Assembly (NCBI GenBank): GCA_938014885.1
Contig: CALLQI010000004.1
Span: 186,001-250,000 of the forward strand
Length of the DNA stretch: 64,000 nt
DNA from: an uncultured bacterium
GTDB taxonomy: Bacteria > Planctomycetota > UBA8742 > UBA2392
Direction of reading: 5' to 3'
Positions 8,929 to 15,950 of this stretch are shown one piece after another (within the stretch, counting starts at the first letter, position 1; the number at the start of each line of letters is the position of its first letter). The notes under the pieces are model-generated. The model saw nothing but the letters and a program-made list of their open reading frames with translations, was not told the DNA's origin and searched no databases. The position numbers and the translations under genes are program-made.

Positions 8929-9588
8929 ATGCTGACCATTGACGCACGAAGCCTTGAAAGCGACACCGCGCTGGGCGCCATTCTTGACACCCTGAAGCGC
9001 CAGAAGCCGGGATCCGAACTGACGCTGACGCTGCCACAACCCGCGACACCGGTGCTGCGCGGCCTAGCAGAACACGCGCCGCTGCCATGCTGGTTTTCGC
9101 CGCGCCAGCCAGGCCAGTACACTCTGGTGGCGCGCGACACGGCCTCGCGACCGGGCGTCACTGAGTACCTGTCCTGGGATCACGACCGGCTTGATGCGAC
9201 GCTGGCCACCGGCCTGTCCGCAGCCGCCGGCGGCGATTGGGCCCGCGCGAACGAATGCGTGCAGGCATTTCGGCTGGGCCTGCTGCGGCACATCGACATT
9301 GAAGAAAAGATGCTGTTCCCGGCATTTGAAGAACGCACCGGCATGCACCACGGCGGCCCCACCCAAGTCATGCGCATGGAGCACGAGGGCATCCAGGAGT
9401 GCGTGGCCGGCATCGTCAGCAGCGCTGAGCGCAAAGACGCCGATGACCTGATGCGCTGGCACGCCAACCTGCTGGGCGTACTGGTCGAGCACAACATGAA
9501 GGAAGAACAGATCCTGTATCCCGGCATCGACCGCGTGCTGGACGATGGCGACCGCGCGCAGATGATCACCGACATGCTGCTTGCCTGA
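8929..9588 (+). CDS. hemerythrin HHE domain protein
   Basis: A 219-aa paralogue of the preceding gene. Residues 1-70 are a weak DUF2249-like domain, and the rest is a hemerythrin bundle with DHDRLDATL, RHIDIEEKMLFP, RMEHEGIQ and EHNMKEEQILYP as the probable di-iron ligand segments. All expected histidines and carboxylates are present. It lies 35 bases after the first hemerythrin gene. Its last third, with about 60 bases of downstream DNA, is repeated at 11021-11290 as a broken copy, so this locus has been duplicated. The likely role is cytoplasmic O2/NO or iron handling. Confidence 0.85.
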   Translation: MLTIDARSLESDTALGAILDTLKRQKPGSELTLTLPQPATPVLRGLAEHAPLPCWFSPRQPGQYTLVARDTASRPGVTEYLSWDHDRLDATLATGLSAAAGGDWARANECVQAFRLGLLRHIDIEEKMLFPAFEERTGMHHGGPTQVMRMEHEGIQECVAGIVSSAERKDADDLMRWHANLLGVLVEHNMKEEQILYPGIDRVLDDGDRAQMITDMLLA

Positions 9589-9650
9589 TCGTCATGCCAC
9601 GCGCTCAAACTGAGCTGTGCCTGCTGCCATTACGGCCTCAGCACGTTTCT
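9380..9650 (+). repeat. direct repeat, copy 1 (hemerythrin tail plus FmdE-like tail)
   Basis: This segment matches 11021-11290. Identity is close to complete over about 110 bases (roughly 9538-9648 against 11184-11282, with three or so mismatches) and looser upstream. It spans the end of the hemerythrin gene. On the minus strand, at 9594-9640, it holds a remnant of the last codons (AAGTAQFERVA and stop) of the FmdE-like gene whose intact copy ends at 11230. So the ancestral neighbours were hemerythrin and FmdE-like genes facing each other. Confidence 0.85.
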
Positions 9651-9665
9651 GAACCCCAACCAGCG

Positions 9666-9914
9666 CTACTCGTCGAGTTTGCGCATTGCGTCCTGCACCA
9701 GACGATCAAGGTCGGGGTCGTCGAGCAAGCTTTGGCGCAGGCTTCTCACCGTGCCCGCAAACTTGCCGCCGAAACGTTCACACCAGTCGCAACCCCTCAC
9801 GTGCGCCTCAATCCTGCCCGCAACCTCCGTGTCGCAGTCGCCGTCCAAGTACTCTGACAGGTGGCGGAGGACTTCCATGCAGCGGATCCCAGCCACGTCG
9901 CGGTCATGTGCCAT
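9666..9914 (-). CDS. zinc-finger anti-sigma factor
   Basis: A short protein of 82 aa with the ZAS signature HVRGCDWC (HxxxCxxC) and a preceding CMEVLRHLSEYLDGDC helix, typical of small soluble anti-sigma factors in the ZAS family. No membrane segment is present, so it would act in the cytoplasm, releasing its sigma factor on oxidation or metal loss. Its start overlaps the end of the sigma factor gene by 11 bases, the usual arrangement for a cognate pair. Its 3' end faces the hemerythrin gene. Confidence 0.8.
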   Translation of the reverse strand: MAHDRDVAGIRCMEVLRHLSEYLDGDCDTEVAGRIEAHVRGCDWCERFGGKFAGTVRSLRQSLLDDPDLDRLVQDAMRKLDE

Positions 9915-10512
9915 GGTGGTACTCCCGACGCAGGGCGCCCATCAGTTTCAATCTCGCACGGTGAAGACGCGATTTTAATGCAGCGATCTCGACGCCGAGC
10001 ACATCGGCAGCCTCTTTGCCGCTCAGACCCTCAAGGTCGCGCAGTACAAGTACCGTGCGGTCTTCCTCGGGCAGTTGGTCCAGCGCATCCTTCAGCGCCC
10101 CGCGCAACTCAGCAGCTTCCAGCTGAGCCAGCGGATTTTCCTCGATACCCCAGCCGGCCTCAAGCCCCAGCGATTCCAGCGACGCAGGATTCGCCGGTTC
10201 ACCGACCTTCAGGCGGTAGTGCCGCGCAGCCTTGTTCCTGGCGATCGTGAACAGCCATGTACGGACACTACTGTCGGCCCGGAATCCCGACGCGTGCCGA
10301 AACGCGGCCAGAAACGTTTCCTGAAACACATCCTCGGCCGCTTCCGGGCTTCGGGCAAGCGCACGACACAACCTCAGTACTGCCGCCTGATGCCGCTGCA
10401 TCAGCGCGCTGAAGGCCTCGCGATCGCCTTTACCGGACTGCTGGATCAGTCTTTCGTCGGTTTCGTTCTGAGCCGGCAAGTCTTGATCCCCAAGAGGGCG
10501 TACAACGGGCAA
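9904..10512 (-). CDS. ECF-type RNA polymerase sigma factor
   Basis: About 190-202 aa with sigma region 2 (AEDVFQETFLAAFRHA, TWLFTIARNKAARHYR) and region 4 (LPEEDRTVLVLRDLEGLSG, then KSRLHRARLKL). The start is uncertain: the frame begins at TTG 10512, and TTG 10479 is an alternative; both overlap the DUF2892 gene upstream. It is translated with its anti-sigma factor. Its position between hemerythrin genes and the NnrS/FmdE-like genes suggests control of an NO or redox response, which is inference only. The targets are unknown. Confidence 0.88.
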   Translation of the reverse strand: MPVVRPLGDQDLPAQNETDERLIQQSGKGDREAFSALMQRHQAAVLRLCRALARSPEAAEDVFQETFLAAFRHASGFRADSSVRTWLFTIARNKAARHYRLKVGEPANPASLESLGLEAGWGIEENPLAQLEAAELRGALKDALDQLPEEDRTVLVLRDLEGLSGKEAADVLGVEIAALKSRLHRARLKLMGALRREYHHGT

Positions 10513-10661
10513 CGCCCGGCAATGCCCGTAAGAAGTGGAACGATACCAACCAGCCCCCAGAGTGTCTTGGGACCAACAAAGACGAGACTGAGCAATCCTA
10601 GGCCAACTACGATTCGAATAACCCGGTCAATTGCACCTTCGTTTTTCGTAAGGAAGTTCAT
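10446..10661 (-). CDS. DUF2892 (YgaP-type) small membrane protein
   Basis: A 71-aa protein with an N-terminal MNFLTKNEGAIDRVIRI segment and two hydrophobic stretches (about residues 16-30 and 32-48), then GRCPLYALLGIKTC, all typical of DUF2892 inner-membrane proteins. These often occur as or beside rhodanese domains and carry a cysteine pair near the end. AGGGGATT precedes the ATG. The gene overlaps the sigma factor by up to 67 bases, so the three genes DUF2892, sigma and anti-sigma probably form one operon. The biochemical role is unknown. Confidence 0.8.
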   Translation of the reverse strand: MNFLTKNEGAIDRVIRIVVGLGLLSLVFVGPKTLWGLVGIVPLLTGIAGRCPLYALLGIKTCRLRTKPTKD

Positions 10662-11020
10662 GGCAATCCCCTAGTTCGACGGAGACGGCATTGTCCCCGT
10701 CGAGGAGTTAGAGTCATGCGCGCCACGAAGGATTCGAGTAACACTCGGCAATCGGACGTTCAGCAAGGCACTGGCTATCGCCATCTGCGGTAGACTCAGT
10801 CAAACCGCGAGAGACTTTGAAAGGAGCCGCCAGCAACGCAAGCCAAGAAGACGGAGCCACCGGAGGTAAGCGCCGAACTCCACGTGCGTATGGTCACCAG
10901 ATGCAGGTACGGGGTCGCCCCCTACGGAGCGTAGCAAGTCACGAGTGCGCCGGCGTGCGCTACATCACGAACTCCCGAGGCTGGTCGCCATGGCAATGAG
11001 CTGCGATACACCGGACGCTG
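10662..11020. other. gene-free stretch with a leader hairpin
   Basis: No convincing gene is present. At 10676-10686 and 10693-10703 an 11-base inverted repeat (TCGACGGAGAC against GTCCCCGTCGA, one mismatch, 6-base loop) lies 15 bases upstream of the DUF2892 start. It could be an operator or a leader hairpin for the sigma operon. The remainder to 11020 is GC-rich DNA that shows no ribosome-binding site with a convincing reading frame, and it ends at the broken hemerythrin copy. Confidence 0.5.
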
Positions 11021-11226
11021 GTGGTCAAGCGGATTCAGGGGTGTGTTGCCAACATCGTCAGCAGTGCCGAAAGCCGCGACGCAGACGGACTGCTGCGCTG
11101 GCACACCAACCTTCTGGGCGTGCTCGGCGAGCACAACAAGGAAGAGCAGATCCTGCCCCGGGCATCAACCACGTACTGGACGATGGCGACCGCGCGCAGA
11201 TGATCACCGACATGCTGCTTGCCTGA
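11021..11226 (+). pseudogene. hemerythrin C-terminal fragment (decayed duplicate)
   Basis: The segment repeats codons for about the last 65 residues of the hemerythrin gene ending at 9588 (CVANIVSSAE, LGVLGEHN, KEEQIL, then DDGDRAQMITDMLLA and stop). It lacks the first two thirds of the gene and has frame shifts after EEQIL and a missing codon in EHNMKEE, so it cannot make the domain. The final 50 bases are almost identical to the intact copy while the 5' part has diverged, which suggests partial gene conversion or selection on the shared 3' end. Confidence 0.85.
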
Positions 11227-11229
11227 TCG

Positions 11230-11823
11230 TCATGCTACGCGCTCAAACTGAGCTGTGCCTGCTGCCAGTACGGCCTCAACACCGTTGCACCAGGCGGCCT
11301 GAAACGGCAGGTCAGGCGCTGGCATGGCCGCCAACGCGCTGCGGACCAGTGGCCCGACCCCGGTGGGCTCGGGCGGCTTCGCGGCCAGCCTGACACGGGT
11401 GCCGGTGTCGATGCGCTCGAACAGAACGCTGCCGAAGGGGCGCGCGGCCGGGTCGAACTGCAGCAGGTTCTGACGCGACCAGCGCCCGGCGATGCCGCGG
11501 AAGCCATCGTCGCGGGCCGCCCCGGTGACAAAGCCGACCACGCGGGCAAAGGGACCGTTGGCGAACTGGTCGGGAGCGGAGGCCATAGTGACGCGAACCT
11601 CGCCGCGCACTGGCATGGATTGCACGTAAAGCAGTTGCAACGCATAGCGCGTCATCTCAAAGGCGGTGGCCACGGTGGGGCACAGGTGCCCGGCGTAGCG
11701 CCCCGCATCTTCCAGCGAGTAGCTGACGGGCACACCATCGGCGCGGAACCCCAGAAACTCCGCCAGTGGGTCACGCATCAGTATCGGTGGCGCTTCAAGC
11801 GCCAGTTGCTCGAGCTTCGTCAT
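11230..11823 (-). CDS. FmdE-like domain protein
   Basis: A 197-aa protein resembling the FmdE (formylmethanofuran dehydrogenase subunit E) domain. The signature is AGHLCPTVATAFEMTRYALQ, followed by PVRGEVRVTMAS. FmdE-like proteins outside archaea are poorly understood and often sit beside NnrS or heme/NO genes. ATG 11823 was chosen because it begins MTKLEQLAL and overlaps the end of the NnrS gene by 29 bases, implying coupling. The last about 17 codons lie inside the duplicated segment shared with 9594-9650. A role in nitrosative stress is inferred from context only. Confidence 0.65.
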   Translation of the reverse strand: MTKLEQLALEAPPILMRDPLAEFLGFRADGVPVSYSLEDAGRYAGHLCPTVATAFEMTRYALQLLYVQSMPVRGEVRVTMASAPDQFANGPFARVVGFVTGAARDDGFRGIAGRWSRQNLLQFDPAARPFGSVLFERIDTGTRVRLAAKPPEPTGVGPLVRSALAAMPAPDLPFQAAWCNGVEAVLAAGTAQFERVA

Positions 11824-13972
11824 GGTGTTCCTCCCGGATGGCTGTCTCAAGTTGTTCCATCACATCTTCGACCTTCAGGCCGTTGTGCTGTGCCGAGTTG
11901 CGGATGCTTTCGGCACCGCCGCAGCACGCGTCCATCCGCAGCCGCGCAAACACCGCCACGGTGGCAGGGTGCCGGCGTGCGGTCTCGACCACAGTCCATT
12001 CGGAACTCAGGCCGGGGGCGGTTGGTTCTGCCACAGCCGCGCAGGCACAGGCGTGTTCTTGCGCGTGGGCGTGCCCATGCTTGTGGCCGTGCTCGTGCTC
12101 GTTGCAGCCGCAATTGTGTTCCGGCTCAGCGGCAACCACGGGTTCGGTGTGGCAAGACCCGCAGCAACCTGCGGGCTCTGCGGCTGCAGGCTGTGCCAGC
12201 CCGGCGGACTCGCGCAGTTCGCGCACCAGGACGGCCACATCCTTGTCGCTCATCGCGCACACGTGCGCCAACGAAACGGCGCGTGCGATGGTGCGTCTTG
12301 CCACCGGGTTCTGCAGCGTCTTGAAGCCGTGGCGCACGAACACTTCCATCGTCTGCGGCCAGGTGTCAATCACGGCGGCCACACGCGTTTCGGGCGTGAT
12401 CTCCGTGGTCTTCATCGGGGCAGCACCCTGCGGCGGCGCCAGCATCAGCCGCAGCAGGTGCGCGGCCCACAGCATCAGGGCCGCGGCCGCCAGCACCGCC
12501 GACCAGTGCAGACCGGCCAGCAGTGCGGGGTCGAAGTCACCGGCGATTTCGCCTGCCACGCGCCACAGTGTGGCCAGGTTCAGCAGCAGGAAGACAGCCC
12601 ACACCTTGCGCAGCCGCGACGGGTCCACGCCATTGAGGTTAGGCACGACTTTGATCGACACCGCCACCACCATCATCGTCATGAAGCCGATCGTGTAGGC
12701 GTGACGCATGCCCGAGTGATAGCCGTGGCCGAACGTGCCCTGGATTGCGGCAATGTACACCGGCTCAAACAGGATCAGCAGCAGCGTCACCGCCAGCCAC
12801 ACGTGTGCCGCACGCACGAACTTGATGCTGCGGTCCTTGACCCGCGCGCGCCGCCAGGGCGCAAACGCGGCAACGCACGCCCCAAAGCCGACCACCACCG
12901 CCAGCATGGCCAGGCTGTAAGCCCCCCGGGAGGCCGCGACCATGCCACTGCCCAGCATCTCACGCTTGGCGATCATGCTGAGCGGGAAGGAGAATGCCGC
13001 CAGGATCAGGCCCGCGTTAATCAGCCACAGCATGCGCGAGTACAGCTTCTCGCCGGGGTCACGGAAGCCGAACACAGCGGGCAGGAAGCGCAGCATCACG
13101 CCCAGCACCACCAGCCCGATGCCCCCGAACATCTGCATCGCGCGCAGAGATTCCTGCCAGGTGGCCACAGCCGCCACCATCGCGCCAAAGTCGGCCGCAG
13201 CGTGGGTGGCCACGAACAGCGCCAGACAAAAGATGATGCTGATGGCAAACCAGACGGCCGAGGCCATCACGAAGCGCTCGTAGACGCGCAGCTTGCCGTC
13301 GGTGCGCAGGGTGTTCCACATCACCAGCGCAAACAGGCTGAAGGCCGCCAGCTCCAGCAGGTTCCCTGCGACTCCGGCGGCAAAGCCCCAGCCGGCCAGT
13401 GCGGGTTCATAAATCCCTTGCTGGCCAAAGAACTCGCCGCTGAAGCGCAGCGCAACCCCGATCAGCAGCAGCGGGAATGAGGCCAGGGCAAGTCCCGGCC
13501 GCCAGAGTTGGGTGTGGCGGAAGCGCGGCAGGGCCTGATAGCCGAAACCTATGATGAACATGCCGGCAAACCCGTACACCATGGCATTGGCGTGGGCATT
13601 CATGCGGTGAACGCCGGGCGCAAAGAACGACTGCTCGCCGCCCATCCAGGCCAGCATCGTGGTGCCGACCACCAGCCCCAGCAGCACAAACACGCCCATG
13701 CCCGCGATGAAGAAGGGGCGGTAGGCAGCGTCGGCAAAGCGTGCCTTGGCCGCGGGGGCGCTTGGAGCCGGCCCTGCGGCCGCCTGCTGCATCTCGCGGA
13801 TCAGTTGCTCGAGTCCGACGCCGTGTGAGCGCGCGAAGAACTCGACGCTTTCTGCGGGCCCGTGTCGCCCACCACAACCCTGCAGTCCGTAGCGGTCCAG
13901 GACCGGTCGCACCTGGGGGAACTGTCGCAGTATGTCGGGCAGCTGCTGCTGCGGTGTGAAGGTGATGTTCAT
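11795..13972 (-). CDS. nnrS: NnrS family membrane protein with DUF542/DUF1858-type domains
   Basis: A 725-aa fusion. Residues 1-65 form a ScdA/DUF542-like cysteine domain (YGLQGCGGRHG). Residues about 75-510 are the multi-pass NnrS domain, with around 12 hydrophobic segments and conserved histidines such as HRMNAHANAMVYGF. Residues about 519-595 form a DUF1858-like domain, and residues 614-644 are a histidine/cysteine-rich linker with many HxH pairs. Residues 650-720 form a second DUF542/ScdA domain (MDACCGGAESIRNSA). NnrS proteins protect against NO by preserving iron centres. The start at 13972 has AGAGAGCC upstream. The fusion is unusual because family members are usually near 400 aa. Confidence 0.85.
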   Translation of the reverse strand: MNITFTPQQQLPDILRQFPQVRPVLDRYGLQGCGGRHGPAESVEFFARSHGVGLEQLIREMQQAAAGPAPSAPAAKARFADAAYRPFFIAGMGVFVLLGLVVGTTMLAWMGGEQSFFAPGVHRMNAHANAMVYGFAGMFIIGFGYQALPRFRHTQLWRPGLALASFPLLLIGVALRFSGEFFGQQGIYEPALAGWGFAAGVAGNLLELAAFSLFALVMWNTLRTDGKLRVYERFVMASAVWFAISIIFCLALFVATHAAADFGAMVAAVATWQESLRAMQMFGGIGLVVLGVMLRFLPAVFGFRDPGEKLYSRMLWLINAGLILAAFSFPLSMIAKREMLGSGMVAASRGAYSLAMLAVVVGFGACVAAFAPWRRARVKDRSIKFVRAAHVWLAVTLLLILFEPVYIAAIQGTFGHGYHSGMRHAYTIGFMTMMVVAVSIKVVPNLNGVDPSRLRKVWAVFLLLNLATLWRVAGEIAGDFDPALLAGLHWSAVLAAAALMLWAAHLLRLMLAPPQGAAPMKTTEITPETRVAAVIDTWPQTMEVFVRHGFKTLQNPVARRTIARAVSLAHVCAMSDKDVAVLVRELRESAGLAQPAAAEPAGCCGSCHTEPVVAAEPEHNCGCNEHEHGHKHGHAHAQEHACACAAVAEPTAPGLSSEWTVVETARRHPATVAVFARLRMDACCGGAESIRNSAQHNGLKVEDVMEQLETAIREEHHDEARATGA

Positions 13973-14137
13973 GGCTCTCTCCATGGGTACGCTTGCCACA
14001 CGCGTACTATAACAAGATATAAAGGTCCGAATATTGGGTGTCAAGCGTAATGAGAATGTTTCGCAACGGCGCACCGTCCCTATCCCTCATAACACGCTAA
14101 AGTAATGTTTTTATCTGGAATAACCCAGCGAGGACGC

Positions 14138-15901
14138 ATGCAACTCACCGCAGAAACTGCCGTGCAGGCCGCAGAGCCCGAACAGCCAAAGCACCTAAAA
14201 GGCAGCGCCACCCGCATTCTGCTGACCAGCGTGTTCGGGCCCTACGCCCGCGACGATGAGTATGGCAGCCGCCTGATCAACCCCATGGAGCTCTACCACA
14301 ACCAGGTTACCCGCACCCAGGGCGCATTCAGCCTGCGCATCTTTCACCGCAGTTGGGGCATCATGCTGATCCAGTGCAACATCAAGGCGCCCTGCAACCT
14401 GCTGGACTTCCCTACCCGTGAGCGCTTTGAGTCCGAGATCTCGCGCAACCACTACGACGTCGTGGGCATCAGCAGCATCCTCGTCAACATCGGCAAGGTG
14501 AAGAAGATGTGCGAGCTTGTGCGCCGCTGGCTGCCCAAGGCCCAGATCGTCGTCGGCGGCCACATCGCCAACCTGCCGGGGCTGAAGCAGCGCGTCGGCG
14601 CGGATCACGTCGTGAAGGGCGAAGGCGTCACCTGGTTCCGTCGCTATCTGGGCGAAGACGCAGACCAGCCCTTCCGCCACCCGCTGGTCGAAACGCCGGT
14701 CAACATCCGCAGCGTCGGGCTCAAGGTACCAAACCGACGCGGCCACACCGCGGTGACGCTGATCCCGTCGGTGGGTTGCCCGCTGGGCTGCAACTTCTGC
14801 TCGACTTCGGCCATGTTCGGCGGCAAGGGCAAGTCGCGTGTCTTCTACGACTCCGGCGATGAACTGTTCCATGTGATCCGGGAACTGGCAGATGCTTCCG
14901 GCGCGCGCTCGTTCTTTGTGATGGACGAAAACTTCTTGCTTAACCGTGCCCGCGCGCTGCGTCTGCTTGAACTCATGCAGGCGCACAACAAGCCCTGGTC
15001 GTTCTACGTGTTCAGTTCGGCCAACGTGCTGAAGCGCTACACGCTGGATGAACTGGTCAGGCTGGGGATTTCCTGGGTGTGGCTGGGCCTTGAAGGCCGC
15101 GACAGCCAGTACGGCAAGCTGAAGGGCACCAACACGCTTGAGCTGGTGCGGGGCTTCCAGCAGCACGGGATTCGCGTGCTGGGCTCAAGCATCATCGGGC
15201 TCGAGGAACACACGCCCGCGAACATCGACGACGCGATTGACTACGCCGTCAGCCACGCGACGGACTTCCACCAGTTCATGCTGTACACGCCGCTGCCGGG
15301 CACGGAACTGCACGCGCAGCTCAAGCGCGAAGGGCGCATCCTGCCCGAATCCGAGTGCGGCCTGCCCGAAATCCACGGCCAGCATCGCTTCAATTACCTT
15401 CACCCTCACATCCGTGACGGCCAGGAAACCGAAATGCTGCTTCGCGCATTCCGCCGCGACTTCGACGTCAACGGGCCCAGCCTGCTGAGGATCGTGCGCA
15501 CCACGCTGAACGGGTTCCTGAAGTACCGCGACCACGCCGACATGCGGGTGCGCGACCGCTTCCGCTGGGAGGCCAAGGAACTGGCCACCACCTGGGCGGC
15601 CGTGACCGCCGGCGCTCTGCGCCACTATCGCCGCAACCCCGCAATGCGCGCGCAGATAAAGACGCTGCTGAAGGACCTGTACCGCGCGTTCGGCATCCGC
15701 GCGCGGCTGGCGGGTACGCTGGGCGGCCCTTGGGTGCACTACAACCTCAAGGCCGAGCAGGCCCGCCTGGTTACCGGCCAGACATGGGAGCCGCCGACTT
15801 TCTTTGAAACCAATCGCGACCAGCCAGACCCTGCCCAGCGCGGCCCGCAGCCGACGCCCTGCCGGTTCGTTGAGCCTGCCATGACCGCAGTCTCTTCATA
15901 G
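14138..15901 (+). CDS. radical SAM protein with B12-binding-type N-terminal domain
   Basis: A 587-aa protein. The N-terminal third has a Rossmann-type cobalamin-binding-like fold (VVGISSILVNIG, then VVGGHIANLPG) but no clear DxHxxG cobalamin-ligand motif. The radical SAM triad is CPLGCNFC near residues 217-224, followed by a FVMDENFLL segment typical of the B12-radical SAM group. GAGGACGC precedes ATG 14138. It is paralogous to the minus-strand gene at 19117-20760: both begin LLTSV and share QVTRxQG and YPTR/FPTR segments. It precedes the NapA-type gene by 49 bases. The substrate is unknown; methylation or C-C bond chemistry on a lipid or cofactor is possible. Confidence 0.82.
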   Translation: MQLTAETAVQAAEPEQPKHLKGSATRILLTSVFGPYARDDEYGSRLINPMELYHNQVTRTQGAFSLRIFHRSWGIMLIQCNIKAPCNLLDFPTRERFESEISRNHYDVVGISSILVNIGKVKKMCELVRRWLPKAQIVVGGHIANLPGLKQRVGADHVVKGEGVTWFRRYLGEDADQPFRHPLVETPVNIRSVGLKVPNRRGHTAVTLIPSVGCPLGCNFCSTSAMFGGKGKSRVFYDSGDELFHVIRELADASGARSFFVMDENFLLNRARALRLLELMQAHNKPWSFYVFSSANVLKRYTLDELVRLGISWVWLGLEGRDSQYGKLKGTNTLELVRGFQQHGIRVLGSSIIGLEEHTPANIDDAIDYAVSHATDFHQFMLYTPLPGTELHAQLKREGRILPESECGLPEIHGQHRFNYLHPHIRDGQETEMLLRAFRRDFDVNGPSLLRIVRTTLNGFLKYRDHADMRVRDRFRWEAKELATTWAAVTAGALRHYRRNPAMRAQIKTLLKDLYRAFGIRARLAGTLGGPWVHYNLKAEQARLVTGQTWEPPTFFETNRDQPDPAQRGPQPTPCRFVEPAMTAVSS

Positions 15902-15950
15902 CGGGTGGCCCTCCTCCGCGCCCTCCATATAGTTGCCCGTGGAGAGAGCA

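Noticed and set aside
11822..13480. Long plus-strand open frame opposite the NnrS gene
   Set aside because: It is a GC-rich shadow of a clear membrane protein, is rich in His, Gln and Arg, and has no domain or ribosome-binding site.
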